This document shows positions 41,635 through 50,465 of a stretch of DNA of 64,000 nucleotides, piece after piece. The translations under genes and the position numbers were made by a program. This stretch comes from an uncultured Eubacterium sp. (GTDB taxonomy: Bacteria > Bacillota > Clostridia > Lachnospirales > Lachnospiraceae): positions 3,416-67,415 of the forward strand of contig CAJUTM010000016.1 of NCBI GenBank assembly GCA_910589595.1, in the 5' to 3' direction. The notes beneath the pieces are model-generated. The model was not told the DNA's origin and ran no database searches. It was given only the letters and a program-made list of their open reading frames with translations. Numbering within the stretch: the stretch's first letter is position 1; each line of letters starts with the position of its first letter.

Positions 41635-42726
41635 TTATGAAAAATCAAACACTTTTATTACTTCCACAATGTTAAAGAAGTCTACCTTTGCCAATGCAAA
41701 GCACTCCAGTATGTCCGGTGCGAACTGTCCGCACTCGCCTTTCATAATCATATCGTATGCAATATTGTTTGCATAGGCGCTCTTATAAACTCTCGGACTA
41801 ACCAAAGCATCATAAACATCTGCGACAGCAACAATCTGTGCACTTATCGGTATCTCATCTCCCACAAGGTGGTCGGGATATCCGTTGCCATCCCATCTCT
41901 CATGGTGATGCCGGCAAATCTCATAACAATAGCGGTAAAACTCACTCACTTCCACATCTTCGTCTTTGCGGAACCGCTCCAGCAAATCACAGCCTATCGT
42001 CGTATGAGTCTTCATCGTTTCAAATTCTTCCGGAGTCAGCTTCCCCGGTTTGAGCAAAATAGAATCCGGAATCCCAATCTTACCAATATCATGTAGCGCT
42101 GCCGCTCTGGAAATCTCTGCGACCTGCTCTTCCGTAAGTCCGTATTTCGGGAAGTATCTCATTAAGTACTTCAGCAAAATCCTTGTAAAATATTTGATAC
42201 GTCGTATATGTTCTCCCGTCTCGGAACTGCGGAATTCAACAACGGAACTCAATGCTCCAATCATAAATTCATTATCAGCGCGTAATTTCTTCTCCTGCTT
42301 GCGGATAGCTTCTTCCTGTTCTTTCAGGCGAACTTCCATATTATGTCTGCTCTGGTACAGCTCGATAATATTCTGGCTTCTCCGCTTGACAATATTAGGA
42401 TAGAAAGGCTTATGCATAACGTCGGCCACACTGTAAGAATATGCGCGGTCTTCACTGTCCTGAACCGTTTCACTCGTAATCAGAATGACCGGAATCTTCG
42501 ATAATAAATCGTGCTGATTCATGTACTCCAAAACTCCAAAGCCATCCAGAACAGGCATTATGACGTCCAGCAATATCAGTACAATATTATTGTCATTTTC
42601 AATGTGCTCAACCGCTTCTTTACCATTGGCTGCCTCGATAACCTCGTATTCTTCCTCAAAGACACTGCTGAGAATCGCGCGATTTATCTCTTCATCATCT
42701 ACAATCAATATCTGCTGCTTATCCAT
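41635..42726 (-). CDS. Response regulator with HD-GYP phosphodiesterase domain
   Basis: The 363-residue protein has a REC domain (Asp in 'VLILLDVIMPVLDG') and a complete HD-GYP domain: 'GEHIRRIKYFT', 'ALHDIGKIGIPD', 'HHHERWDGNGYP' and 'VADVYDALVS'. HD-GYP enzymes of this kind hydrolyse cyclic-di-GMP to pGpG or GMP. It is the first gene of the che operon. Compared with its relative at 39,059-40,120 all catalytic motifs are present. Confidence 0.94.
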   Translation of the reverse strand: MDKQQILIVDDEEINRAILSSVFEEEYEVIEAANGKEAVEHIENDNNIVLILLDVIMPVLDGFGVLEYMNQHDLLSKIPVILITSETVQDSEDRAYSYSVADVMHKPFYPNIVKRRSQNIIELYQSRHNMEVRLKEQEEAIRKQEKKLRADNEFMIGALSSVVEFRSSETGEHIRRIKYFTRILLKYLMRYFPKYGLTEEQVAEISRAAALHDIGKIGIPDSILLKPGKLTPEEFETMKTHTTIGCDLLERFRKDEDVEVSEFYRYCYEICRHHHERWDGNGYPDHLVGDEIPISAQIVAVADVYDALVSPRVYKSAYANNIAYDMIMKGECGQFAPDILECFALAKVDFFNIVEVIKVFDFS

Positions 42727-42834
42727 ATTTCCTCCTCGTCTCCTGCTCCGTAATTAACTGTTTCTTCAACAATAAATGTTATCATTTTTGCATTTGAATG
42801 TCAAATTATTTCTGGTTTTTTTACGTGTCATTTT

Positions 42835-43060
42835 TTGTCATCCTCTCCACCTTGCGATTCGAGCCAATACCGCCCGAGTACAAATACGGCGGCAAGATGT
42901 TTTAATAATTTCAAACAACTCAAAGCCATCCATCTCCGGAAGCATGACATCAAGCAGGGTATTTTGTCCTCCTCCGGAAGCGCAAATCCCATGCGTCTCC
43001 CACGGCATACGCTGTCGTTTTCCCAATCATTATACCTGATTTCCCGTATTTCAGCAAATA
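42835..43060 (-). pseudogene. Decayed response-regulator receiver fragment
   Basis: On the minus strand a short reading frame contains 'LLDVMLPEMDGFELFEIIK', the phosphoacceptor region of a receiver domain. Just before it another frame has 'GFALPEEDKIP', which resembles the helix that normally precedes this motif. Joining them needs a frameshift, and the sequence after 'EIIK' has no receiver features. No start with a ribosome binding site is seen. It lies between the che operon and the divergent solute-binding protein gene and is probably a relic of a duplicated response regulator. Confidence 0.5.
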
Positions 43061-43086
43061 CTAACCCTTTTTTCCAATAAAAAAAA

Positions 43087-43115
43087 TTGATTTCTGTCTT
43101 TCTTTTCGTTATAAT
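43087..43115 (+). promoter_or_regulatory. Promoter of the solute-binding protein gene
   Basis: TTGATT at 43,087-43,092 and TATAAT at 43,110-43,115 have a 17-bp spacer and lie 60 bp upstream of the start codon. No other gene in this direction could use it. Confidence 0.55.
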
Positions 43116-43174
43116 TATGACAACAGACAATAAATGATGTAAGCGAGGTTCTCCTTGCAGAAATGAGGAATAAA

Positions 43175-44404
43175 ATGACAAAACGTACCCTTGTATTTTT
43201 AATTATGGTCATTTCCCTGACAATGACATGCGGCGGTTGTGGAAAAGAGCGGCCCCAAGTCAGTCTCTCTATCTGGACTTCCGCAGAAGAACATGAAATT
43301 ATGAAAGAAATGATTGAGAAATTTAAAGAAAAGTATAAGCAGGATGCACAATTTGAAATTACTATCAGTGAAGAAGACGAAAAAACATGTCGGGATACCG
43401 TGCTGACCGACCCTGCGGGCGCCGCCGATATTTATACTTTTGCCTCCGACCAGTTTGATGATTTGACGCGGGCAAAGGCGCTTCTGCCGATTACCGACAA
43501 TGCCAAGCAGATTATAGCCGATAACGGCGGCGCTGATTCGGCTGCTATTCAATCCTCTTCCAAAGACGGAACTCTTTACGCCTATCCCATGGTAGCCAGC
43601 AACGGATATTTTATGTACTACAACTCGGCCTACTTCACCGAAAAAGATGTAGCGTCTTTTGACACCATGCTCGACATCGCCGCCAAAAATGGAAAAAAGG
43701 TAGCTATGGATTACACGAGCGGATGGTACATTTATTCCTTTTTCAAGGGAGCCGGACTTGATGTGGAAATGAACGAAGACGGCGTCACCAATTCCTGCAA
43801 TTGGAACGACAAGACGACTACATATACCGGAACTGATGTGGCGGAAGCCATGCTGTCCATTGCCAAACACTCCGGATTCATCAATTGCACGGACGAAGAT
43901 TTTCTCAAAGGAGTCAACGACGGAACGATTATTGCGGGTATCAATGGCGCATGGAATGCCAGCGCCATCGAAAAGGCATATAAGGAAAATTATAACGCCG
44001 CCAAACTTCCCACCTATACCCTTGCCGGAAAACAGGTACAGATGCACAGTTTTGCCGGCTATAAATTAATGGGAATCAACTCCGCCACAGACAATCCGCA
44101 ATGGGCCATGCGGCTTGCTTCATGGCTGACAAACGAAGAGAATCAGACAACACGCTTCCGCAAAAGGGGCGAGGGGCCGTCCAATATAAAAGCTGCCGCC
44201 TCCAAAGAAGTGCAGGCCTCTCCGGCCATTAAAGCGCTGGGAGAACAATCCGCATACAGCCACCTGCAGCACGTGGCAGAAATTTTTTGGACACCGACTT
44301 TTAAATTTGGTACTATCCTTGCCGGAGGCAACCGCGACAAAGCCGACTTACAGGAATTATTGGACACAATGACAAAAGAGATTACGTCCAAGCCAAAGAA
44401 ATGA
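43175..44404 (+). CDS. Extracellular solute-binding lipoprotein (ABC type 1)
   Basis: The 409-residue protein has a lipoprotein signal ('LVFLIMVISLTMTCGGC') and the fold pattern of carbohydrate-binding proteins ('SIWTSAEEHEIMKEMIEKFKEKY' at the start, 'GIINGAWNASAIEKAY'-like region in the middle). No permease or ATPase gene is adjacent. Its 3' end is 15 bases from an HD-GYP gene on the same strand, which suggests that it may sense a ligand for that protein. The start at ATG 43,175 follows GAGG. Confidence 0.88.
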   Translation: MTKRTLVFLIMVISLTMTCGGCGKERPQVSLSIWTSAEEHEIMKEMIEKFKEKYKQDAQFEITISEEDEKTCRDTVLTDPAGAADIYTFASDQFDDLTRAKALLPITDNAKQIIADNGGADSAAIQSSSKDGTLYAYPMVASNGYFMYYNSAYFTEKDVASFDTMLDIAAKNGKKVAMDYTSGWYIYSFFKGAGLDVEMNEDGVTNSCNWNDKTTTYTGTDVAEAMLSIAKHSGFINCTDEDFLKGVNDGTIIAGINGAWNASAIEKAYKENYNAAKLPTYTLAGKQVQMHSFAGYKLMGINSATDNPQWAMRLASWLTNEENQTTRFRKRGEGPSNIKAAASKEVQASPAIKALGEQSAYSHLQHVAEIFWTPTFKFGTILAGGNRDKADLQELLDTMTKEITSKPKK

Positions 44405-44418
44405 GGTTATAAAGCAAA

Positions 44419-45783
44419 ATGATGAAAAAAATCATTGCCAAAGTAAAAAGCATTCCTTTCCGTGTCTTTATTATGGTCTTATCGGCGAGCATAATCGGTA
44501 TTTCCGGTGTGCTTATACTAAAACATAATATTGACAGTCTCTCCGACAGTTATCGGGAGATTATTGAAGAACATAATGTGAACCGCACTTATATGGAACA
44601 AATTAGTCAGTTACTCTACCAGCACCGTTCCATCGTCGCCATCCATGTAGCTTCAAAAGAAGCCAAAGACCGCGCCAAATACGAAGAAACAGAACAACAG
44701 TTACGGGAAAAAATGGGAACCACTCTCGCGCAGTTCCGCCGGCGCATGACGGGAAATGAGCGGGAACAGGTATACCACCGCGTGTATTCCGATTATTACA
44801 GCTATCTGCAAAATGTAGATATTACACTTCAGTTGAGTCGGGAGGGCAGCGTCGAGACGTCTGTCTACTATCTGACCGGACAGATGAGCGACTTTCTGGA
44901 AAGTGTCAATAAAAATCTTTCCCAATTAGAACAGCTCACACTGAACGAAATGAAACTGGCACAGGAGAAAATGAACTCCTGTATCGACTTTTCCCGTGTC
45001 AGCACTACCATCTGTATCATAATGATTTCCGCGACTATGCTGATTTGCCTGATTTACTGTGTTACAATTACAAGTCATCTGGAACAGTATAAGGAAAATC
45101 TGGAACAGGAAATCGAACAGAAGAATCTGTCAATTACACAACACAATGAAAAAATGTTAGCTCTTCAGGATAATATTATTATCGGTATGGCGAATCTTAT
45201 CGAGAGCAGGGACGGCGATACCGGCGAACACATTAAACGCACGAGCTTTTATGTCAATCTCCTCGCCCGTGCTATTCGCGACAAAGGTCTTTATACGGAT
45301 ATACTTACCGACAATTATATTGAACTTCTGACAAAAGCCGCCCCTATGCACGATATTGGAAAGATTCTTGTTCCTGACCATATTTTGCAAAAACCGGGGC
45401 GCCTTACGCCGGAAGAATACGAAATCATAAAAGAGCACTCCGCAGCAGGCGGCAAAATTGTCAGAGAAGTGTTGGGCTTTATCGAAGAAAAGGATTATAT
45501 CGAAATCGCCTCGGATATGGCTGCACATCATCACGAAAAATGGAATGGCAGCGGCTATACAAAGGGTCTCGCCCAAGAGGATATTCCTCTGTCCGCACGC
45601 ATTATGGCTATCGCAGACGTATTTGACGCTCTGGTATCAAAACGCTGCTATAAATCTCCCATGCCGATAGAAGAAGCATTCGCAGAGATGGAAAAATCCT
45701 CCGGAACCCACTTTGACCCACAGCTTGTAAAAATATTCCTCGGGCTTAAAGAAGAAATTATGGGGTATTTACACTCGGCCTGA
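44419..45783 (+). CDS. Membrane HD-GYP domain protein
   Basis: The 454-residue protein has TM1 at about residues 12-32, an extracytoplasmic helical region to about 190, TM2 at about 195-217, a coiled coil, and an HD-GYP domain with 'GEHIKRTSFYV', 'MHDIGKILVPD', 'HHHEKWNGSGYT' and 'IADVFDALVSKR'. Catalytic motifs are intact apart from Thr for Pro in GYP. It is probably a cyclic-di-GMP phosphodiesterase controlled from outside, perhaps through the solute-binding lipoprotein encoded just upstream. Confidence 0.9.
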   Translation: MMKKIIAKVKSIPFRVFIMVLSASIIGISGVLILKHNIDSLSDSYREIIEEHNVNRTYMEQISQLLYQHRSIVAIHVASKEAKDRAKYEETEQQLREKMGTTLAQFRRRMTGNEREQVYHRVYSDYYSYLQNVDITLQLSREGSVETSVYYLTGQMSDFLESVNKNLSQLEQLTLNEMKLAQEKMNSCIDFSRVSTTICIIMISATMLICLIYCVTITSHLEQYKENLEQEIEQKNLSITQHNEKMLALQDNIIIGMANLIESRDGDTGEHIKRTSFYVNLLARAIRDKGLYTDILTDNYIELLTKAAPMHDIGKILVPDHILQKPGRLTPEEYEIIKEHSAAGGKIVREVLGFIEEKDYIEIASDMAAHHHEKWNGSGYTKGLAQEDIPLSARIMAIADVFDALVSKRCYKSPMPIEEAFAEMEKSSGTHFDPQLVKIFLGLKEEIMGYLHSA

Positions 45784-45802
45784 ACACCGTTTCCACTACC
45801 GT

Positions 45803-46699
45803 CTACCCTACTATCGTTCCCCCGTTCGGATGGAGCACCTGCCCCGTCATATAACTGGAGTCATCCGACGCAAGAAATACATAACATGGTGAAACCTCAC
45901 ACGGCTGCCCTGCACGGTTCATCGGCACATGGGATGTACCCTTGCCAAAGGTAGCGACTTCTTCTGCCGAATAAGAAGCCGGAATCAGCGGCGTCCATAT
46001 CGGGCCGGGAGCTACTCCGTTTACCCGAATCCCTTTTTCCGCCAGCGATAGCGAAAGTGACCGCGTCAAGGCTACAATCGCTCCCTTTGTCGCACTGTAA
46101 TCAATGAGGTCTTTATTCCCCTCGTATGCTGTTACCGATGTCGTATTAATAATGCTCGCGTCTTTTTTCATATAAGGTAATGCGTACTGAATCAAATAGA
46201 AAAATGAGAAAACATTGTTTCTGAAAGTAAATTCTAACTGCTCCTGCGAAATATCCAGAATACTCCGCTGCACAAACTGAACCGCATGGTTATTCACCAG
46301 AATATCCAGTTTGCCAAAATGACTGACCGTCTTATCGACACAATATTTTGCAAAAGACGGCTCTTTCAAGTCTCCGCACAGCAGCAGCGCCCTGCCTCCC
46401 AGCTCTTCAATGCGTTCTGCCGTTTCCTTTGCATCTCTTTTTTCGTCGTAATACACAATGACAACAGACGCCCCCTCTTTCACAAAATCGTAGGCAACCG
46501 CTCTGCCGATTCCGCTGTCGCCGCCTGTAATCAGAGCCACTTTATTTTTCAGCTTACGGCATTTCTCCCCACACTCCGAGACCGGCTGCGGCTTCATCAC
46601 ATATTCAAACCCCGGCTGCCTATCCTGATGTTGCGGCGGAAACGCCCTGTTTTCTTTGTTATACTCTGCCGTACAATCGCATGTACTGTTATTTTTCAA
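45803..46699 (-). CDS. Short-chain dehydrogenase/reductase
   Basis: The 298-residue SDR has 'KVALITGGDSGIGRAVAYDF' for NAD(P) binding, 'NNHAV' for the NNAG motif, Ser in 'INTTSVTAY', and the YxxxK motif in 'IDYSATKGAIV'. The N-terminal extension with 'PPQHQDRQPGFEYVMKP' places it in the YghA/GsiB-linked stress group of glucose-dehydrogenase-like SDRs. The start chosen is TTG 46,699, 8 bases after GGAGG; in-frame ATGs at 46,732 and 46,720 lack that signal. The substrate is unknown. Confidence 0.9.
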   Translation of the reverse strand: MKNNSTCDCTAEYNKENRAFPPQHQDRQPGFEYVMKPQPVSECGEKCRKLKNKVALITGGDSGIGRAVAYDFVKEGASVVIVYYDEKRDAKETAERIEELGGRALLLCGDLKEPSFAKYCVDKTVSHFGKLDILVNNHAVQFVQRSILDISQEQLEFTFRNNVFSFFYLIQYALPYMKKDASIINTTSVTAYEGNKDLIDYSATKGAIVALTRSLSLSLAEKGIRVNGVAPGPIWTPLIPASYSAEEVATFGKGTSHVPMNRAGQPCEVSPCYVFLASDDSSYMTGQVLHPNGGTIVG

Positions 46700-46772
46700 A
46701 TTATATACCTCCCTAACCATCTTATATTCCATCTTATTCTACTTGTGGAATATGGTTAAAAAAGGTTGGTTG

Positions 46773-47510
46773 TTATTGACATTTCTCTGAAAAGAGTTCA
46801 TAAAATGCAGGCACAAATCCGGATTGAAGCGCCACTTTCTGCGATTTAATGTGACTTTCAACCGTCGCATATGTCGGGACAATTCCCCGATGTAACAGCT
46901 CCTCTTTTAGACATGTTGTCACATAGGAGCCGACACCCTTTCCACGCCCTTCCTGCGTAACATTCACGCCAATCTGCCATAACCGCTCGCAATCTCTTGT
47001 CGCACTTGCCATACCTAATATCGTGTCACCATCTAGCGCACACACGGCAAGCATATCCGGAGTATTTTCATCAAAGAGGAGCGCCTCCCAAAACCGGCCA
47101 TCCCCCCGAAAAATATCTATTTCATCTTTCTCGTACCACTTTATTTCAAACCTTTTCTCTGTCGAAACCGATGTCTGTGCCGGAATATAATGATGATGGA
47201 TATCCGCCAGTTTTTGCCCATATTCCAACAGCTTATTATTTATCTTAATCAAATTCTCCGGTTCCGCTAACCAGATTCCATTCTCCCCCTGAAATGTCTG
47301 CATACACCATTCCAACAGTCCTGTATCCGCCATTACTAACAATTTCTCATTATATACAGCCATTTTCAGCAATGTATCCGCATTTCCGATTGGTCTGGCA
47401 TTTTTATTCATTTTCAAACCCCGATAAATGTTTTCACTGCTCTTTATATCTTCAATCGTGCAGTCGTAATCGACGGCTAACTGTTTTTCCAGTATGTCTG
47501 TATACCCCAT
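46773..47510 (-). CDS. GNAT-family N-acetyltransferase with N-terminal extension
   Basis: The 245-residue protein has a GNAT domain in the C-terminal half, with 'VTQEGRGKGVGSYVTTCL' for acetyl-CoA binding and 'SQKVALQSGFVPAFYEL' near the end. The first 110 residues are a separate domain of unknown function, found in a group of clostridial GNATs. The substrate is not known. It is monocistronic, with the SDR gene following on the same strand. Confidence 0.82.
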   Translation of the reverse strand: MGYTDILEKQLAVDYDCTIEDIKSSENIYRGLKMNKNARPIGNADTLLKMAVYNEKLLVMADTGLLEWCMQTFQGENGIWLAEPENLIKINNKLLEYGQKLADIHHHYIPAQTSVSTEKRFEIKWYEKDEIDIFRGDGRFWEALLFDENTPDMLAVCALDGDTILGMASATRDCERLWQIGVNVTQEGRGKGVGSYVTTCLKEELLHRGIVPTYATVESHIKSQKVALQSGFVPAFYELFSEKCQ

Positions 47511-47945
47511 AACATTTTATCCTCCTTTTATCCCGACTGGTGGAAAAATACAACACCCACCACAACAGCCGCCTTTGCTATATTTAAAAATATTTTATCA
47601 CAAACTTTAATTTTTTACAGTATCTATATAAGCAAATTCCCAGTTCAACTGCATTATTACGAGTCTTACAAAATTATTTGCAAAAGCTTATAAAATACGC
47701 TTGACAAATACATTGATGATTATTATGCTTTAATTACTATTAGGTGTGATAATTTAAATTTGAAACATTGTATTTGTATGTTTATTCTTATTTATGCAAG
47801 TAAATATTTGTAAACATTCAAAAACAAAGAATTAAATTTAAGCTATTATATCTGAACGAAAAATTGTCACTTTTATTCGTTGACATCTTTTTGTGGCAGA
47901 TTATTTTCATGCCTTTTAGTAAGAATATACTAGGAGGTATTTTTT
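47511..47945. other. AT-rich region upstream of the RNase III gene, no gene
   Basis: No supported reading frame. A promoter lies at 47,701-47,729, leaving an untranslated leader of about 210 bases before the RNase III-like gene. The leader is A/T rich with a possible GGCA/TGCC hairpin at 47,896-47,914. Confidence 0.4.
47701..47729 (+). promoter_or_regulatory. Promoter of the RNase III-like gene
   Basis: TTGACA at 47,701-47,706 and TATGCT at 47,724-47,729 are separated by 17 bp. It is the best promoter match upstream of the gene and implies a leader of about 210 bases. Confidence 0.5.
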
Positions 47946-49028
47946 ATGGAAAACAACGATTTCATCTTTATTCAAGACCAAATCGGCTATAATTTTAAAA
48001 ATACGGATTTGCTTCAACAGGCATTTGTAAGGCGCTCTTACTCAAAGGAAAACGGCGGGGAAGATAACGAAGTTCTTGAATTTATAGGAGACAAAGTTCT
48101 TGATTTTATTATCGTAAAATTTCTTACAGAAAAATATGGCTATTTCCTAAACGAATGCGATGATTTTAATGAGAACGAAGATTTCAATGAATTTGCAACA
48201 GACTACCATGAAAATCAACTAACTGAAATCAAAAAAAAATTAGTTCAAAAGAAAACACTTTCGCGCAGAATAGACATACTTGGACTTGCTGAATATTTGA
48301 TTATGGGAAAAGGTGATGTCAAAAACCGCGTTTATGAAGAGGATTCTGTAAAGGAGGACTTATTTGAAGCAATTCTCGGCGCCGTAGCATTGGACGCTGA
48401 ATGGAATATTTCAGAACTTCAAGATGTTGTAGATATTATGCTCGCCCCCGAAAGTGAACTCAGGGACAACACAACTCCCGATTATATTGGGCTGATACAG
48501 GACTGGACGATAAGAAGAAATGCAACTATCCCCTTATACCATTTTGAAAAGGGCAGCTATCAATCAACATGGTACATTCCTTTTAATGGGGTATCTCAAA
48601 TAATTGACCTTGTGATTGGGGATAATAAAATTGATAAAATAAACTTCCGTTGTCTCCTGAAAATTGATGACAATTTGCCAGTATTCAGAGGATTCGGAGT
48701 TTCCAAGAGTGAAGCACGAACAGCCGTCTGCAAAGTTGCATACAATTATTTAAAAGAGCATAATCTGACCAACTCAATGAAAACTGAAATACAAAACCCT
48801 ACCAAAGAAGAAGCCATCAATCAGTTAGAAATATTGGCAAGACGTGGATATTTTTCAATTCCAACCTATCAATTTTTTCAGGAATACGACAAAAATGGAA
48901 ATCCTGTTTGGAAATGTAAATGTTTTATAAATGAAGAAAATAAAGAGTTTATGTCAAAATCCTCTTCCAAAAGGGAGGCAAAAAAATCTTGTGCGTTTAA
49001 AATGCTAAAATACCTTTTAAAAGAATAA
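47946..49028 (+). CDS. RNase III-like protein with two dsRNA-binding domains
   Basis: The 360-residue protein has an RNase III domain in residues 1-165. The signature is 'NEVLEFIGDK' (Glu42, Glu45, Asp49), with 'EDLFEAILGAVALD' supplying Asp138 and Glu141, so the metal-binding residues are present. An acidic insert lies at about 66-90. Residues 178-272 form a divergent dsRNA-binding domain and 283-359 a better one ending 'SSSKREAKKSCAFKMLKYLL'. Ordinary bacterial RNase III has about 230 residues and one such domain, so this is probably an accessory enzyme, not the housekeeping rnc. It stands alone, with a terminator after it. Confidence 0.85.
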   Translation: MENNDFIFIQDQIGYNFKNTDLLQQAFVRRSYSKENGGEDNEVLEFIGDKVLDFIIVKFLTEKYGYFLNECDDFNENEDFNEFATDYHENQLTEIKKKLVQKKTLSRRIDILGLAEYLIMGKGDVKNRVYEEDSVKEDLFEAILGAVALDAEWNISELQDVVDIMLAPESELRDNTTPDYIGLIQDWTIRRNATIPLYHFEKGSYQSTWYIPFNGVSQIIDLVIGDNKIDKINFRCLLKIDDNLPVFRGFGVSKSEARTAVCKVAYNYLKEHNLTNSMKTEIQNPTKEEAINQLEILARRGYFSIPTYQFFQEYDKNGNPVWKCKCFINEENKEFMSKSSSKREAKKSCAFKMLKYLLKE

Positions 49029-49043
49029 TATCTTGATTCTATC

Positions 49044-49082
49044 AAACCGCTCCCTGTATCTGACAATACGCTGGAGCGGTTT
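49044..49082 (+). terminator. Terminator of the RNase III-like gene
   Basis: AAACCGCTCC at 49,044-49,053 and GGAGCGGTTT at 49,073-49,082 form a perfect 10-bp stem 15 bases after the stop codon, followed by a T-rich sequence. Confidence 0.75.
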
Positions 49083-49124
49083 GATTTTCCCTTACTGTTG
49101 TTTTAACAAACGAAACACTCTACT

Positions 49125-49310
49125 TTATAATATCAGTGCTTTTTTAGGACAAAAATTTGAACACTTGCCACACCCGATACACTTGTTATAATCAATTTGG
49201 GGCGCTTCAAAACCTTCCTGACTCAACGCCCCCACCGGACAAACTTTTACAGCAGGGCACTTGTGATTTTGAGGGCAATTATCAATTATTATATGTACTT
49301 TATTCTCCAC
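49125..49310 (-). CDS. Ferredoxin-like 4Fe-4S protein
   Basis: The 61-residue protein carries 'NCPQNHKCPAVKVCPVGALS' and 'CIGCGKCSNFCPKKAL', the cysteines for two [4Fe-4S] clusters; the first has unusual spacing seen in a common clostridial group. The start chosen is GTG 49,310, preceded by GGAG at 8 bases. It is a small cytosolic electron carrier. It follows the unknown gene at 49,325-49,762 on the same strand. Confidence 0.85.
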   Translation of the reverse strand: MENKVHIIIDNCPQNHKCPAVKVCPVGALSQEGFEAPQIDYNKCIGCGKCSNFCPKKALIL

Positions 49311-49324
49311 TATTTTATCTCCTT

Positions 49325-49762
49325 CTAATATCCAATTTGTCTCAAATACTTTAACTCTATATTTAAGTAACAATCATATAGATATATTAACACAATTGAC
49401 GGAATATTTCCAAGCGTTTCAAATCCTCCTTCATCCAACCACTTATGTATCTGTTCAAGTGTTGCAAAGTGTTTCTCCGATGGAATTTCCTGCACTAAAG
49501 TACTTCCATTCGCAAGTATCATTTCAAACCGGCGAATAAATCGGTTTATTCTACTCTCTGTATCATAAATACTCTCAAGTAAAATCATTTTCCCAAAGTT
49601 TCCATGACTATCTGTACCTTCCCATACAATATTCGCATCGGGATTATTAAACCATTTCTCCGGATATTGTGTGTATCCACAATCCACAAAAATATGACCG
49701 TGAACAGCTAACGCATCCGCAGACTTCTGGAACATCAATTTCCGAGCCTCTTCATAATTCAT
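49325..49762 (-). CDS. Protein of unknown function
   Basis: The 145-residue protein has no membrane segment, no Cys-rich motif and no enzyme signature I recognise. The central part has an alternating strand-like pattern ('NIVWEGTDSHGNFGKMILLE') and the C-terminus is helical. It lies 12 bases after the doc gene on the same strand, so it may be transcribed with the toxin-antitoxin pair. No function can be assigned. Confidence 0.55.
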   Translation of the reverse strand: MNYEEARKLMFQKSADALAVHGHIFVDCGYTQYPEKWFNNPDANIVWEGTDSHGNFGKMILLESIYDTESRINRFIRRFEMILANGSTLVQEIPSEKHFATLEQIHKWLDEGGFETLGNIPSIVLIYLYDCYLNIELKYLRQIGY

Positions 49763-49774
49763 AATTTCTTCATC

Positions 49775-50170
49775 TTAATCATCCCTTTCTTTATATATTT
49801 GATGCTTTAACAGCCATTGCAATAAATCTTTATACTGCTTTTTATCTGCCGCTACATCCAGTATTAAATTTGATAACTCTTTCTGTGTATATTCCAATTC
49901 ATACCCATTAACGGATAAAAACACCAGCATTGCATGAACGCCAATCCTTTTATTTCCATCTACCAATGCATGGTTCTTTACCAGTCCATAACATAATCTT
50001 GCTGCCTTTGCCCAAATACTCGGATATAATTCTTCTCCACCGTAGGATTGAAACGGTGTTTCCAAGGCAGATTCAAGTAGTCCAATATCTCTAATTCCAT
50101 CGCTGCCCCCTGTTGTTTTGATTAATTCAGAATGAAGCATCAAAATCTGTTCTTTTGTCAGTTTAATCAT
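49775..50170 (-). CDS. Doc-like toxin (death-on-curing, Fic fold)
   Basis: The 131-residue protein has the Fic/Doc motif 'NHALVDGNKRIGVHAML', with His and the Asn-Lys-Arg of the active site, and an N-terminal 'LTKEQILMLHSELIKTTGG'. Doc phosphorylates EF-Tu. The position usually Phe-x-Asp/Ala in HxFx(D/A)xNK is Leu-Val-Asp here, close to the Doc form. The gene overlaps the antitoxin gene by 4 bases. Confidence 0.88.
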   Translation of the reverse strand: MIKLTKEQILMLHSELIKTTGGSDGIRDIGLLESALETPFQSYGGEELYPSIWAKAARLCYGLVKNHALVDGNKRIGVHAMLVFLSVNGYELEYTQKELSNLILDVAADKKQYKDLLQWLLKHQIYKERDD

Positions 50171-50409
50171 TTTGCCAGTACCTCATAGGCCTCTCTGTTC
50201 TGTTCAATCAATCTTTTTGAGATACTCAATATATCTTCATCGGATGCAATAGTATCATCCTCTGCCTTACTAAAATCTATAACAAGATATCTTGGTACAT
50301 TATTCTTGAGAATTACTGCTGTTCCATGTTCATCCACCAGCCTTGCAACTTTGGAAAAATTCTGGTTAGCTTCGGTAATAGACACTAATGTGTTTGTGTT
50401 TATCGTCAT
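50167..50409 (-). CDS. Phd/YefM-type antitoxin
   Basis: The 80-residue protein has the Phd/YefM pattern 'VSITEANQNFSKVARLVDEHGTAVILKNNVPRYLVID' and a polar C-terminus that would bind Doc. It neutralises the toxin and represses the operon. It precedes doc with a 4-base overlap, the usual order for this module. Confidence 0.88.
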   Translation of the reverse strand: MTINTNTLVSITEANQNFSKVARLVDEHGTAVILKNNVPRYLVIDFSKAEDDTIASDEDILSISKRLIEQNREAYEVLAK

Positions 50410-50465
50410 TTTTCACACCTCCTGACGGTTTAATAGTTTCATTATATCCAGTTTTCAGGATAAAT

